64,000 nt of DNA from Streptomyces sp. V3I7 (GCF_030817495.1 NZ_JAUSZK010000001.1:3637001-3701000); one strand, 5' to 3'. Positions 9,351 to 16,816 are shown, numbered from the stretch's first letter. The notes: a model not told the origin generated them from the sequence alone. Made by a program: numbers and translations.

Positions 9351-9379
9351 TCTTTACTTTTAGGTTCAAACAGAAGCAA
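9351..9379 (-). promoter_or_regulatory. Putative housekeeping-type promoter of the small RNA
   Basis: On the minus strand, TTGCTT (9379-9374) and TAAAGA (9356-9351) are spaced by exactly 17 bp, close to the HrdB consensus TTGaca/TAgaaT. The -35 box lies in the T-rich tail of the preceding HAD-gene terminator, so the two units are packed back to back. Confidence 0.5.
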
Positions 9380-9385
9380 AAGGGG

Positions 9386-9416
9386 CGCCCCCGTGCCGGG
9401 CGGTACGGCGGGGGCG
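9386..9416 (-). terminator. Terminator of the HAD hydrolase gene
   Basis: CGCCCCCG (9386-9393) pairs with CGGGGGCG (9409-9416). On the minus strand the stem is followed by CCCCTTTTGCTTCTGTTTG, giving a U-rich tail. It lies 10 bp past the stop codon of the leftward HAD gene. Confidence 0.75.
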
Positions 9417-9426
9417 AAAGGCCGCT

Positions 9427-10272
9427 TCAGGCCAACGAGTTGCGGCGCCGGTTCGTGTACCAGACCAGGCCCGCGGTGGCCGCGGCCGCTCCTATAGCCG
9501 CCGCCGCGACCAGGACCGGACGCGGCGGTGCCGAGAGGGCGGGCAGTCGCTGCTTGAGCCGCACCGGGCGGTTGAAGTCCAGGACCGGCCACCCGCGCGC
9601 GAGTGCCTCGCGGCGCAGCGCGCGGTCCGGGTTCACGGCGTGCGGGTTCCCGACGGTCCGGAGCATCGGCAGGTCCGTCACCGAGTCGCTGTAGGCGTAG
9701 CAGCGGTCGAGGTCGTACCCCTCGGACTCGGCCAGCTCCTTGACCGCCTCGGCCTTGGTCGGGCCGTACGCGTAGTACTCCACCTCACCGGTGAAGCAGC
9801 CGTCGTCGCCCACGACCATGCGGGTCGCCACGACGCGGTCGGCGCCGAGCAGCTTGCCGATCGGCTCGACCACCTCGGCGCCCGACGTGGACACGATCAC
9901 CACGTCGCGGCCGGCCGTGTGGTGCTGCTCGATGAGGGAGGCGGCCTCGTCGTAAATGATCGGATCGATCAGGTCGTGCAAGGTCTCGGCCACGATTTCT
10001 TTCACCTGCTGGACGTTCCAGCCACGGCACAGCGCGGACAGGTACTCGCGCGTGCGCTCCATCTGGTCATGGTCCATACCGCCGACCAGGAAGACGAACT
10101 GGGCATATGCGGTCCGCAAGGCGGCCCTGCGGTTGATCAGCCCGCCTTGGTAGAACGACTTGCTGAAGGTGAGCGTGCTCGACTTCGCAATGACCGTCTT
10201 GTCCAGGTCGAAGAAGGCTGCCGTGCGGGGCAAGGAGTGGTTTTCCACGCCCCGAGCATAGGCGCCCTCCAT
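9427..10272 (-). CDS. HAD-IB family hydrolase (morphological differentiation-associated type)
   Basis: 281-residue haloacid dehalogenase-like phosphatase of subfamily IB. Motif I is AAFFDLDKTVI (nucleophilic Asp), motif II is VVIVSTSGAEV, and YAYSDSVTDLPML is the motif III/IV aspartate region. A hydrophobic segment near the C-terminus (VLVAAAAIGAAAATAGLVWYT) followed by NRRR suggests a C-terminal membrane anchor. Homologues in Streptomyces are often labelled morphological differentiation-associated protein; the substrate is unknown. The ATG at 10272 (MEGAYARGVENHSL) was used, but a GTG at 10248 (VENHSL) is equally likely. It diverges from the tad operon. Confidence 0.85.
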   Translation of the reverse strand: MEGAYARGVENHSLPRTAAFFDLDKTVIAKSSTLTFSKSFYQGGLINRRAALRTAYAQFVFLVGGMDHDQMERTREYLSALCRGWNVQQVKEIVAETLHDLIDPIIYDEAASLIEQHHTAGRDVVIVSTSGAEVVEPIGKLLGADRVVATRMVVGDDGCFTGEVEYYAYGPTKAEAVKELAESEGYDLDRCYAYSDSVTDLPMLRTVGNPHAVNPDRALRREALARGWPVLDFNRPVRLKQRLPALSAPPRPVLVAAAAIGAAAATAGLVWYTNRRRNSLA

Positions 10273-10848
10273 TCGGCGTAAGGTGGGGCGCGTGGGTTTG
10301 CCTGAGAGGGCTCTCGGGTACACCATGGAAGTCACGGATCGTTCGCGACCGTGCTAACCCGGTCCGACTCCTCCCCCCCGAGTCGGCCGTGGGGACGACC
10401 CCCGCTCTCCCCCCCGGCGGGGGTCGTCGCATGTCCGGGTGGGTTTTTCTCCCTTCCTACTTCAGTTCACGCCGCCGTGAGGCCGTGTCGAGCGCCGCCG
10501 GGCGCGGGTCTGTCATGGCCGCGATTCGTCACGTTGTGTAATCGTAGAGGTGCTCTGCGGAAGTCGCACAGGACCAGCACAGGCGTCACCGGTATGGGTG
10601 ACGGCGATATTCACAACCGCAGAGTTGTCCACAGTTTTCGACCAAGATCCACATGATTTCCCGGTTCGCTGCACCGTGATTCCCACGCACTCCGGCCGCG
10701 CCGAGTTCATGGCCGGTTCCGATTGCCGGTGTGCGTATGGCCGGTTCCTATCGGCCCCCATATGAAGGCCGGTTGCCGGTTCTTCACACCTTTGGGAATC
10801 GCGAGGCCCCACGGGCCGCGCGGCACACGCAGCGAACGGGGAACACAC
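10273..10848. promoter_or_regulatory. Long leader region between HAD gene and tad operon
   Basis: 576 bp with no convincing gene. It contains two consecutive stem-loops on the plus strand: CCGACTC/GAGTCGG (10364-10370/10380-10386) and a 12-bp perfect stem GACGACCCCCGC/GCGGGGGTCGTC (10394-10405/10417-10428), with a T5 run about 15 bases after the second. A ten-codon mini-ORF starting ATGGAAGTCACGGATCG (10324-10356, MEVTDRSRPC) precedes the stem-loops, so an attenuator or small RNA is possible. The rest (10450-10848) holds AT-richer stretches suited to the tad promoter. Confidence 0.35.
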
Positions 10849-11952
10849 GTGACCGGAACTGTCACCCACGATCCACCACCCACCGCCGAAGGGCGATCGG
10901 AACGACCGCTGATCGTCACCGAGGACGCCGGCCTCCTCGACGACCTGCTGCGCCTGTGCGCGGCGGCCGGCGCGCATCCCGAGGTCCACCACGGCGTGCC
11001 CGAGCGCAGAGGCAGCTGGGAGGCCGCGCCCCTCGTCCTGGTCGGCGACGACGCCGCACGTCGCGTGCGCGGCGCCACCCGCAGACGAGGAGTGGTGCTG
11101 GTCGGCCGCGACCAGGACGACTCCGGGGTCTGGAAACGCGCGGTCCAGATCGGCGCCGACCACGTCCTGATGCTTCCCGATGGCGAGCAGTGGCTGGTCG
11201 ACCGCATCGCCGACGTCGCCGAGGGCGTCGGCCGCCCGGCACTCACCGTCGGCGTCATCGGCGGCCGCGGCGGAGCCGGCGCCTCCACCCTCGCCTGCGC
11301 GCTAGCCGTCACCTCCGCGCGCGAGGGACTCCGCACCCTGCTCGTCGACGCGGATCCGCTCGGCGGCGGTATCGACGTCCTCCTCGGCGGCGAGACGGCC
11401 GAGGGGCTGCGCTGGCCCGCCTTCGCCGCCTCGCGCGGCCGGGTCGGCGGCGGCGCCCTGGAGGAGTCGCTGCCCCGGCTCCACTCCCTCAGGGTGCTCA
11501 GCTGGGACCGCGGCGACTGCGTCGCCGTCCCGCCCCAGGCCGTACGGGCCGTGCTGGCCGCCGCCCGACGGCGCGGCGGCACCGTCGTCGTCGACCTGCC
11601 CCGGCGCCTGGACGACGGGGTCGCCGAGGTGCTCGCCCAGCTCGACCTCGCGCTCCTGGTGGTCCCCGCCGAACTGCGCGCCGTCGCCGCCGCCGGACGC
11701 GTGGCCTCCGCCGTCGGCATGGTCCTGCGCGATCTGCGGGTGGTGGTGCGCGGGCCGTACGCGCCCGGTCTCGACGACCGTGAAGTGGCCCGCCTGCTCG
11801 GACTGCCCCTGGCCGGCGAGGTGCCCGTCGAGTCGGGACTGCTGCGCCCCCACGACGGGGGCAAGCCGCCCGGCGCGACCGGCCGCGGCCCACTGGCCCG
11901 CTTCTGCGCGGGCTTCTGGGAGCGGACGCTGGTGGAAGCGGGTGGCGCATGA
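10849..11952 (+). CDS. cpaE: CpaE/TadZ-like ATPase of the tad operon
   Basis: 367-residue protein with an N-terminal receiver-like region lacking clear phosphorylation residues, then a MinD-like ATPase domain beginning VGVIGGRGGAGASTLACALA (deviant Walker A). LLVDADPLGGGIDVLLGG and GTVVVDLPRRLDD follow. CpaE/TadZ proteins place the Tad pilus or secretion machine at its site in the cell. The GTG at 10849 was chosen because AACGGGGA precedes it by 6-7 bases. The stop overlaps the cpaF start (ATGA), so the two are translationally coupled. Actinobacteria carry this gene beside cpaF and a DEAD helicase in the helicase/secretion neighbourhood, as seen here once the prophage is removed. Confidence 0.88.
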   Translation: MTGTVTHDPPPTAEGRSERPLIVTEDAGLLDDLLRLCAAAGAHPEVHHGVPERRGSWEAAPLVLVGDDAARRVRGATRRRGVVLVGRDQDDSGVWKRAVQIGADHVLMLPDGEQWLVDRIADVAEGVGRPALTVGVIGGRGGAGASTLACALAVTSAREGLRTLLVDADPLGGGIDVLLGGETAEGLRWPAFAASRGRVGGGALEESLPRLHSLRVLSWDRGDCVAVPPQAVRAVLAAARRRGGTVVVDLPRRLDDGVAEVLAQLDLALLVVPAELRAVAAAGRVASAVGMVLRDLRVVVRGPYAPGLDDREVARLLGLPLAGEVPVESGLLRPHDGGKPPGATGRGPLARFCAGFWERTLVEAGGA

Positions 11953-12662
11953 GGACGCATCCCGTGACCACGAGGACGGCTCCCGCGATCACGAGGACGT
12001 CGCCCGCCGGGACGCGCACGGCTCCCGCGAGTACGAGATCACTTCCCGGAACCGAGGTGGCGGACGGGCCGGAACTGCTCGACGGGGTACGCCGGTGGCT
12101 GGCCGAGAGCGGGGCGGAACCGACGCCTGCGCGCGTGGCGCAGGCGCTGCGCGAGCAGGGCCGCGTGCTCGGTGACGCCGAAGTCCTTGGCGCGGCCGAC
12201 CGGTTGCGCTCCGAACTGGTGGGCAGCGGACCGCTCGAACCCCTGCTCGCCGACCCCTCGGTCACCGACGTTCTGGTGTCGGCGCCGGACCGGGTGTGGG
12301 TGGACCGGGGCGGCGGACTCGAGCTGACCGCGGTGACCTTCCCCGATACGGCGGCCGTACGACGCCTCGCGCAGCGCCTGGCCGCCGTGGCCGGACGCCG
12401 GCTCGACGACGCGCGGCCCTGGGCCGATGCCCGTCTGCCCGACGGGACCCGGCTGCACGCGGTGCTGCCCCCGGTGGCCGTCGGCTGCACCTGCCTGTCG
12501 CTGCGGGTCGTACGGCCCCGGGCCTTCACGCTCGACGAACTCGTGACGGCGGGCACGGTGCCACCCGGCGGGGACCGCGTCCTGCGGGCGCTGCTGGACG
12601 CGCGGCTCTCCTTCCTCATCAGCGGCGGCACCGGCTGCGGCAACCCCAATATGAAGCCATGA
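11949..12662 (+). pseudogene. cpaF: cpaF (tadA) 5' part, interrupted by prophage in the Walker A lysine codon
   Basis: N-terminal 231 host-encoded residues of the hexameric ATPase that powers Tad pilus assembly/secretion. The frame opens at an ATG overlapping the cpaE stop and ends LLDARLSFLISGGTGCG, the first half of Walker A. It then enters phage DNA and stops after NPNMKP. The rest of the gene lies at 51972-52575. Joining 12643 to 51972 gives 1299 bp, exactly 433 codons, with GGTGCGKTTLLSALL restored and Lys232 spanning the junction. The N-terminus has four tandem 7-residue repeats of the TRTAPAI type (11970-12053), so a later start is possible. As it stands the protein lacks the nucleotide-binding site and must be inactive. 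Confidence 0.92.
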
Positions 12663-12673
12663 CACCTCTAGTC
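12614..12673. other. attL (left prophage end)
   Basis: Host cpaF sequence up to GGCTGCGGC, then the shared dinucleotide AA (12642-12643), then phage sequence ending with the arm GACACCTCTAGTC (12661-12673). The arm is the exact reverse complement of the right-end arm at 51940-51952. It lies 17 bp from AA, as does the right arm, which identifies AA as the crossover centre of the serine integrase. Confidence 0.85.
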
Positions 12674-12737
12674 AGTGATCACAATCCGTAGTCTCAATTC
12701 CTGGTGCTGGAGGTGCACATGGCCACATACTCGGCAG

Positions 12738-12971
12738 ATGACCACACTGAAGATCGCCATAGAGGTGGCCGGGCGGGACGGTCGGCTTCGCGACGACGAC
12801 CCTAACGCGGTCATCCACGCCTACGACACCGACGAGGGTGGCTTCCCGTTCCACGGCGCCTTCGATGTCCAGTACATCGTGAAGCCCGACATCGACTGGG
12901 CGCGCCCGCTGCTGCACGGTCGACGCTGCGACACATGTCGTCGCGGGTCCGATGGGGCCGCGGCGGTCTGA
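12738..12971 (+). CDS. Small phage protein next to attL
   Basis: 77 residues, MTTLKIAIEVAGRDGRL...DPNAVIHAYDTDEGGFPFHGAFDVQYIVKPDIDW..., not recognised. It ends with a Cys pair (CDTC). It lies just inside attL and reads inward, so in the lysogen it could be transcribed by read-through from the tad promoter until the terminator at 12981. The ribosome binding site is weak; a strong GGAGGTG at 12709-12715 instead fits a 28-codon frame from 12719 (MATYSADDHTEDRHRGG), which may be translated too. Moderate confidence that the longer frame is the true gene, because of its mixed, protein-like composition. Confidence 0.5.
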   Translation: MTTLKIAIEVAGRDGRLRDDDPNAVIHAYDTDEGGFPFHGAFDVQYIVKPDIDWARPLLHGRRCDTCRRGSDGAAAV

Positions 12972-12980
12972 GCATGAAGC

Positions 12981-13012
12981 GGCCCCGGCCGGATCGGCGT
13001 CCGGCCGGGGCC
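12981..13012. terminator. Bidirectional terminator
   Basis: Perfect 13-bp stem GGCCCCGGCCGGA (12981-12993) / TCCGGCCGGGGCC (13000-13012) with a 6-nt loop, between converging genes. It would stop host read-through entering from the left and the leftward cargo operon coming from the right. Confidence 0.8.
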
Positions 13013-13028
13013 TTCGAGCGGTGACGGG

Positions 13029-14108
13029 TCAGGCAGGCGCCGCCTCAGGCGGCGCCGTCAGGTAGCCACCGGCCTGGAACATGCCATTGAACGCTCCCGG
13101 CCCGAGTCGGCTGTCGAGCCACCGGCACAGTCGGCTGGTGTCACCGCTGATGATGGCGGCCACGACCAGGTCGTGCAGTTCCTCCGGCTCGCCCGCCCCG
13201 AACTCGGCCAGCCACCTCTCGTAGCGGGCGTTCACGCCGCGCTCGTAGCGGCCGAGCGAAGCCACGTAGGCGCCCGCCTCGCCCGCGATGTCCAGGCCAG
13301 TCGGGGCCTCGGTGGCGAGCTGGCCCGTGACGTCCCGGTACGCCCACCAGCCCGGCGTCTGTGGGGAGTCGGGGCCGGTGATCCCGAACCGGTTGGCGAC
13401 GTACCGGGTGATGCGCCGGGCCTCCCGGTCGCACGCGCCCTCCATGACGATCCCCAGGTTGCGGGTGTGCGCGGCGTCGTGCAGGTCGGCAGCGGAGTAC
13501 GAGCGGCCGTCAGTTCGGCGCCAGTTGATGCCGTACTGCGTGCGCACCACCCGGTCGCCCATGAGGATGTACCGGCGCGCGGACCCGTAGTGCAGGCAGT
13601 CGTGCGCGTAGGCCCGCACCACGTCGAGCATCGCCAGCCCGGCATCGGCCGGCGCCGCCTCGCCCATCGGCCCGTACATGGTGATGACCGCGACCATCTG
13701 CATGTGCCGGTAGCCCTGATCGGGGTGGTGGAAGCCGCCCCAGGCGCCAGGCCGGGCCGATTCCGCGCCGACGAGCACACGGTCCAGGGGCAGCATCTGA
13801 TCGAGGCCGAACTCGGCGTAGCGGATACGGGCCCGGTGCAGGCCGCTGCGCACGGGCGCGGTGTCGATGCCCGCGACCTCCCACGTGTCCAGCCGTTCGG
13901 ACAGGGAGCGGAAGGTGTGGGCGGTGTGGGCGGCGCTGTTGGTCAGCGGCGACGGGTCGGTACGCCACTGGGCGAGGGTGTTGGCGACCGCCGCGCGGTC
14001 GCCGACGAGGACCTCGTTCGGTGCGAGCAGGTTCAGGCCGTCGAACCGGTGATGAGCTGTCGGTGGGAGTCCTGCATCCCGTCCGGCAGATCCGTGGGTG
14101 AGAACCAC
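13029..14108 (-). CDS. Unknown 359-residue cargo protein
   Basis: Not recognised. It starts at a GTG at 14108 preceded by GGAGG with 4-base spacing, inside the 3' end of the Nudix gene (75-bp overlap, different frame), so the two are coupled. Visible stretches include HRARIRYAEFGLDQMLPLDRVLVGAES, VVRAYAHDCLHYGSARRYILMGDRVVRTQYGINWRRTDGR, and ADLHDAAHTRNLGIVMEGACDREARRITRYV. The clustered His (AHDCLH), conserved-looking Arg and Tyr, and the length suggest an enzyme, but no catalytic signature is certain. It is the last gene of the four-gene leftward cargo operon under the GntR operator. Confidence 0.7.
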   Translation of the reverse strand: MVLTHGSAGRDAGLPPTAHHRFDGLNLLAPNEVLVGDRAAVANTLAQWRTDPSPLTNSAAHTAHTFRSLSERLDTWEVAGIDTAPVRSGLHRARIRYAEFGLDQMLPLDRVLVGAESARPGAWGGFHHPDQGYRHMQMVAVITMYGPMGEAAPADAGLAMLDVVRAYAHDCLHYGSARRYILMGDRVVRTQYGINWRRTDGRSYSAADLHDAAHTRNLGIVMEGACDREARRITRYVANRFGITGPDSPQTPGWWAYRDVTGQLATEAPTGLDIAGEAGAYVASLGRYERGVNARYERWLAEFGAGEPEELHDLVVAAIISGDTSRLCRWLDSRLGPGAFNGMFQAGGYLTAPPEAAPA

Positions 14109-14485
14109 TGGGCCTCCAGGATCTCGAAGGAGTCGAGGTTGAGGGAGCCACCGACGAACTGCGCCTCGTAGGCGACCTCGACGCGCAGCTTGTAGCCGCT
14201 CTTGAGGTGCACCAGGCGACCGACCTTCACATCGAGGCCGGTCTCCTCTTTCACCTCCCGGACGATGGTCGTGGGGAACTCCTCGCCCGCGTTGGCGTAG
14301 CCCGTGGGGAGTCCCCACGGCTTCTCGGGCGGCCACATGCGGTGGCGGAGCAGGAGGACCCGGCCGGAGTCGTCGCGGACGACGCCGGTCACGCCGACCA
14401 TGAACTTGGCGTGGGCGAACCAGAGGACACGCCACTGGAGCGGGCCTCGGATCGCGCGCCATACGGGGAGGATGAGTCGCTTCAT
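14033..14485 (-). CDS. Nudix hydrolase
   Basis: 150-residue Nudix pyrophosphohydrolase. The full Nudix box G-x5-E-x7-REVKEETGL is present at residues 62-84, with metal-binding glutamates intact. The substrate (nucleoside diphosphate linked to X) cannot be told from sequence. It begins MKRLILPVWRAIRG from the ATG at 14485. Nudix genes are recurrent cargo of actinobacterial integrative conjugative elements, often beside regulators, which fits the mixed nature of this prophage. It overlaps the downstream unknown gene by 76 bp. Confidence 0.9.
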   Translation of the reverse strand: MKRLILPVWRAIRGPLQWRVLWFAHAKFMVGVTGVVRDDSGRVLLLRHRMWPPEKPWGLPTGYANAGEEFPTTIVREVKEETGLDVKVGRLVHLKSGYKLRVEVAYEAQFVGGSLNLDSFEILEAQWFSPTDLPDGMQDSHRQLITGSTA

Positions 14486-14580
14486 CGGTGGTGGACCTTT
14501 CCGGTGGGAGATCCGCCATGGTGGCGCTTTCTCCCGGTGGTGACCAGTTACCTGCGTGGGAGGGGTGAACGGCTGCCCAA

Positions 14581-14838
14581 CTACGGGGACGAGGTTGGGC
14601 AGCCGCGCCCGTCGGCAGCCGGCGTTCCGAGCTGGCGACGGGAGTTCGTGAGGGCGGGCGCGCAGTCGGGGCAGGCGTAGACCTCGATGTCGAGGACGTG
14701 GGCGCCGAGGCTGCCGCGCGCGATGCCGGCACTGGTGCCGCCGGTTTCGAGCAGGGACTTGCCGCACCAGACGCATGCCCAGCCGGAATGCTGCGGGCGT
14801 GTCAGGTCCAGGGCTGACGGCAGCGGTCGCCTGGTCAC
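14581..14838 (-). CDS. Small Zn-ribbon-like protein
   Basis: 85 residues from a GTG at 14838 that overlaps the previous stop (GTGA). Two CxxC pairs (CVWCGKSL and YACPDCAPAL) about 35 residues apart can bind one zinc ion, as in rubredoxin-like or treble-clef ribbons. The end PTSSP is unstructured. It is part of the cargo operon; function unknown. The intervening GTSAGIARGSLGAHVLDIEVYACPDC is typical of small nucleic-acid or protein-binding ribbons, but this is only a resemblance. Confidence 0.7.
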   Translation of the reverse strand: MTRRPLPSALDLTRPQHSGWACVWCGKSLLETGGTSAGIARGSLGAHVLDIEVYACPDCAPALTNSRRQLGTPAADGRGCPTSSP

Positions 14839-15173
14839 CGGTTCGACTCCAGTTGTCCCCACAGGCCGCACTCGTCGGTGGTGAGGCCGGTGGTCTGGCA
14901 GAGCCCGGAGAGGATGGCCCAGCCGGGGCCGTGGCTGCTGATCAGGGAGAGCGGGTCGGGGCCCTGTGCGGTGATGCGGATGCGCGGCCCGGCGGTGGAC
15001 AGCGTCATCTCGATGACGGGGGCGCCGGAGCTGAGGACGGCAACGAACAACTCGTCGGCGATGAGCGGGGCGTCAGGGTGGTGCACGCGGCCAGCGGTCC
15101 ACAGGCGGACGTGAGCTGCCTCGATGGGCTCGCCCTTGAATGGCTTCTGCCACGAACGTCCTGACTCGGGCAT
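14835..15173 (-). CDS. Degenerate HATPase-like regulatory protein
   Basis: 112 residues, MPESGRSWQKPFKGEPIEAAHVRLWTAGRV... It resembles the short ATP-binding (RsbW-like HATPase) proteins abundant in Streptomyces: IADELFVAVL occupies the place of the N box, and ISSHGPGWAILSGLCQTTG the place of the glycine-rich lid. The N-box asparagine and the DxGxG motif are missing or altered, so ATP binding is doubtful. It is the first gene of the leftward cargo operon, 25 bp from the GntR operator. Its likely partner is the divergent GntR regulator or a host anti-sigma network; both are inference. Confidence 0.55.
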   Translation of the reverse strand: MPESGRSWQKPFKGEPIEAAHVRLWTAGRVHHPDAPLIADELFVAVLSSGAPVIEMTLSTAGPRIRITAQGPDPLSLISSHGPGWAILSGLCQTTGLTTDECGLWGQLESNR

Positions 15174-15197
15174 AGCTGTCCCCCGGGAACGGTGGTT

Positions 15198-15288
15198 ATC
15201 TGAGTACAGGTAGTGCTTATCTGTACTCAGATTGTCGCCGGAGTTGGCGCTGGTCAAGAGGCAGGGGAGAGTATGTGTACTCAGATTG
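15198..15288. promoter_or_regulatory. GntR operator cluster between divergent genes
   Basis: An inverted repeat ATCTGAGTACAG (15198-15209) / CTGTACTCAGAT (15221-15232) sits in the 99-bp divergent region. The right half, GTACTCAGATTG (15223-15234), is repeated exactly at 15277-15288, inside the first codons of the GntR gene. Three half-sites placed over the promoter and start codon suggest repression of both the cargo operon and the regulator itself. Confidence 0.7.
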
Positions 15289-16073
15289 ACGCGATCATCG
15301 ACCGTGGGAGTACGGCAGTGGCCCAGCCCGAGTACCTGCGCATCGCCGGTGAACTGCGACAGCGCATCACCTCCGGCCAACTCGCCCCGGGCGACCAGCT
15401 GCCCACGCTGCCCGCCCTGTGCGCGATGCACGGCGTGTCCGAGACCACCATCCGCAACGCGCTCCGACTGCTCGCCACCGAAGGGCTCATCGAGACCCGG
15501 GCCCGCGCCGGCACCCGGGTGCGCCCGCGGCCGCCGATCCACCGCATGGCCGCCGACCGCTACCGGTCCACGCCAGGCGCCAAGTCCACGCCATACACCC
15601 GGGATCAGGGCATCGGCTGGTCCGAGTACCGGCTCGACAAGCGGTTCGAGCGCGTCCAGGCCGACGCCATGCTGGCCGGCCTGTTCGAGTGCGAGGTCGG
15701 CGAGCGGCTGCTCGCGCGGCACTTCGTGTTCTACGACAACGACCAGCCCACCCAGATGTCGACCAGCTACGTGCGGTGGTCCGATGTCGCCGGGACACCG
15801 GTAGCCGACCCCATCAACGAGCCCTGGCCGGGCGGCACCAGGGCGCAGATGGCCAGCCTCGGCGTCCGCATCAGCCAGATCACGGAGTCGTTCACCGCGG
15901 GCATGCCGACCGAGCTGGAGGCGGCGACGCTCCGCATAGGCAGCGGCGTCCCCGTCCTGCGGTACACCCGCAAGCACCTCGCCGACACAGGCCGCGTCGT
16001 GGAGGTCGCGCACCCGATCGTCCGCCGCGGCGACACCACGATCGTCGACTTCCGTATCGATCTGGACGACTGA
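15273..16073 (+). CDS. GntR/HutC-family transcription regulator
   Basis: 266 residues. The N-terminal winged helix is clear: PEYLRIAGELRQRITSGQLAPGDQLPTLPALCAMHGVSETTIRNALRLLATEGLIETRARAGTRV. The C-terminal ligand-binding UTRA (HutC-type) domain runs to WGETTIVDF-like IVRRGDTTIVDFRIDLDD. The ATG at 15273 follows AGGGGAGA by a few bases; a longer frame to 15213 has no such signal. An operator half-site overlaps the first codons, so it very likely represses itself and the divergent cargo operon. This family includes KorSA-type repressors that control transfer and replication of conjugative elements such as pSAM2. Confidence 0.9.
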   Translation: MCTQIDAIIDRGSTAVAQPEYLRIAGELRQRITSGQLAPGDQLPTLPALCAMHGVSETTIRNALRLLATEGLIETRARAGTRVRPRPPIHRMAADRYRSTPGAKSTPYTRDQGIGWSEYRLDKRFERVQADAMLAGLFECEVGERLLARHFVFYDNDQPTQMSTSYVRWSDVAGTPVADPINEPWPGGTRAQMASLGVRISQITESFTAGMPTELEAATLRIGSGVPVLRYTRKHLADTGRVVEVAHPIVRRGDTTIVDFRIDLDD

Positions 16074-16089
16074 CCTCGGGCATGACGAA

Positions 16090-16130
16090 ACGCCCCCTGC
16101 ACAGCCCAAGGGGGGCCGTGCAGGGGGCGT
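16090..16130. terminator. Bidirectional terminator between GntR gene and lysis cassette
   Basis: Perfect 13-bp stem ACGCCCCCTGCAC (16090-16102) / GTGCAGGGGGCGT (16118-16130) with a 15-nt loop. It ends both the rightward GntR mRNA and the long leftward structural mRNA that passes through the lysis genes. Confidence 0.8.
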
Positions 16131-16132
16131 CG

Positions 16133-16816
16133 TCATTCGTACTCGCGGCGCGGGTCGAGGCCAGCGGACAGCAGCCCGCCGCCGGTGCCGGGCTTGGGAT
16201 CGGGCGCGCCGTCTCGCCTGCAGACGAGTGCGTCCGGATCCCACGACGGGGCTTGGAGGCTGTAGCTGTCCGGGCAGTTCGGCCCGGCGGGTCCGCGCTC
16301 GCCGGTGTCGCCCTTCTCGCCGCGCTCGCCCTGTGGTCCGGCGGGACCGACGGCTCCGGGGTCGCCCTTGGCGCCTGGGGGCCCGGTCGGTCCGACCGCG
16401 CCTGGTGCTCCGCTCGCGCCTGGGCTGCCGTCGGTCCCGCTCCGGCCGGGCGCTCCGGAGGCTCCCGGCGAACCAGACGGGCCTGGAGATCCGGGTACGC
16501 CGCGCGGTCCGGGCGGGCCCGGGATCGGCACTGGCACCTCAGCCCGGTCGGGGAGGTCTGCGACCGCGCGCGTCGGGTCCGGCGCCACCGGGGTCCCGCC
16601 CTTGGCCTTCACCTGCTGCCGCAGTGCGCGGACGTTCCCCGCCAGCGTGCTCACGGCCTGCCCCCGCAGGTCCGCCTCGTGCGCCAGCTGGTTGGCCATG
16701 CGGTCGCGGTCGATGAGGAGGTACGACACGGCGACCGCGCCACCGAGGAACAGCAGGATGGCGGTCGCCCACAGCAAGTGCCGTGCCTGGTGGAAAACCG
16801 TCTCGGCCCGCGTCAT
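16133..16816 (-). CDS. Membrane-anchored collagen-like phage protein
   Basis: 227 residues. A hydrophobic segment ([22 protein letters not shown]) follows a short cytoplasmic end, then a helical stretch, then about 30 Gly-X-Y triplets ([22 protein letters not shown]... to [10 protein letters not shown]), and a non-repetitive Cys-containing tail. Collagen-like repeats trimerise; in phages they usually occur in tail fibres, so a membrane-anchored form at the end of a lysis cassette is unusual. A spanin-like or envelope-bridging role is possible but not shown. The ATG at 16816 overlaps the upstream stop (ATGA) and has a GGGGGA ribosome site. It is the last gene of the leftward late operon. Confidence 0.85.
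   Translation of the reverse strand: MTRAETVFHQARHLLWATAILLFLGGAVAVSYLLIDRDRMANQLAHEADLRGQAVSTLAGNVRALRQQVKAKGGTPVAPDPTRAVADLPDRAEVPVPIPGPPGPRGVPGSPGPSGSPGASGAPGRSGTDGSPGASGAPGAVGPTGPPGAKGDPGAVGPAGPQGERGEKGDTGERGPAGPNCPDSYSLQAPSWDPDALVCRRDGAPDPKPGTGGGLLSAGLDPRREYE

Noticed and set aside
11780..12175. Alternative charged-repeat frame (DHEDGSRDHED...) over the cpaE/cpaF junction
   Set aside because: It is the shifted reading of the 21-bp cpaF repeats and lies inside two conserved genes.
12614..12673. tRNA gene as integration target
   Set aside because: The attachment core is inside a protein gene and no cloverleaf can be drawn; the integrase is a serine, not tyrosine, recombinase.
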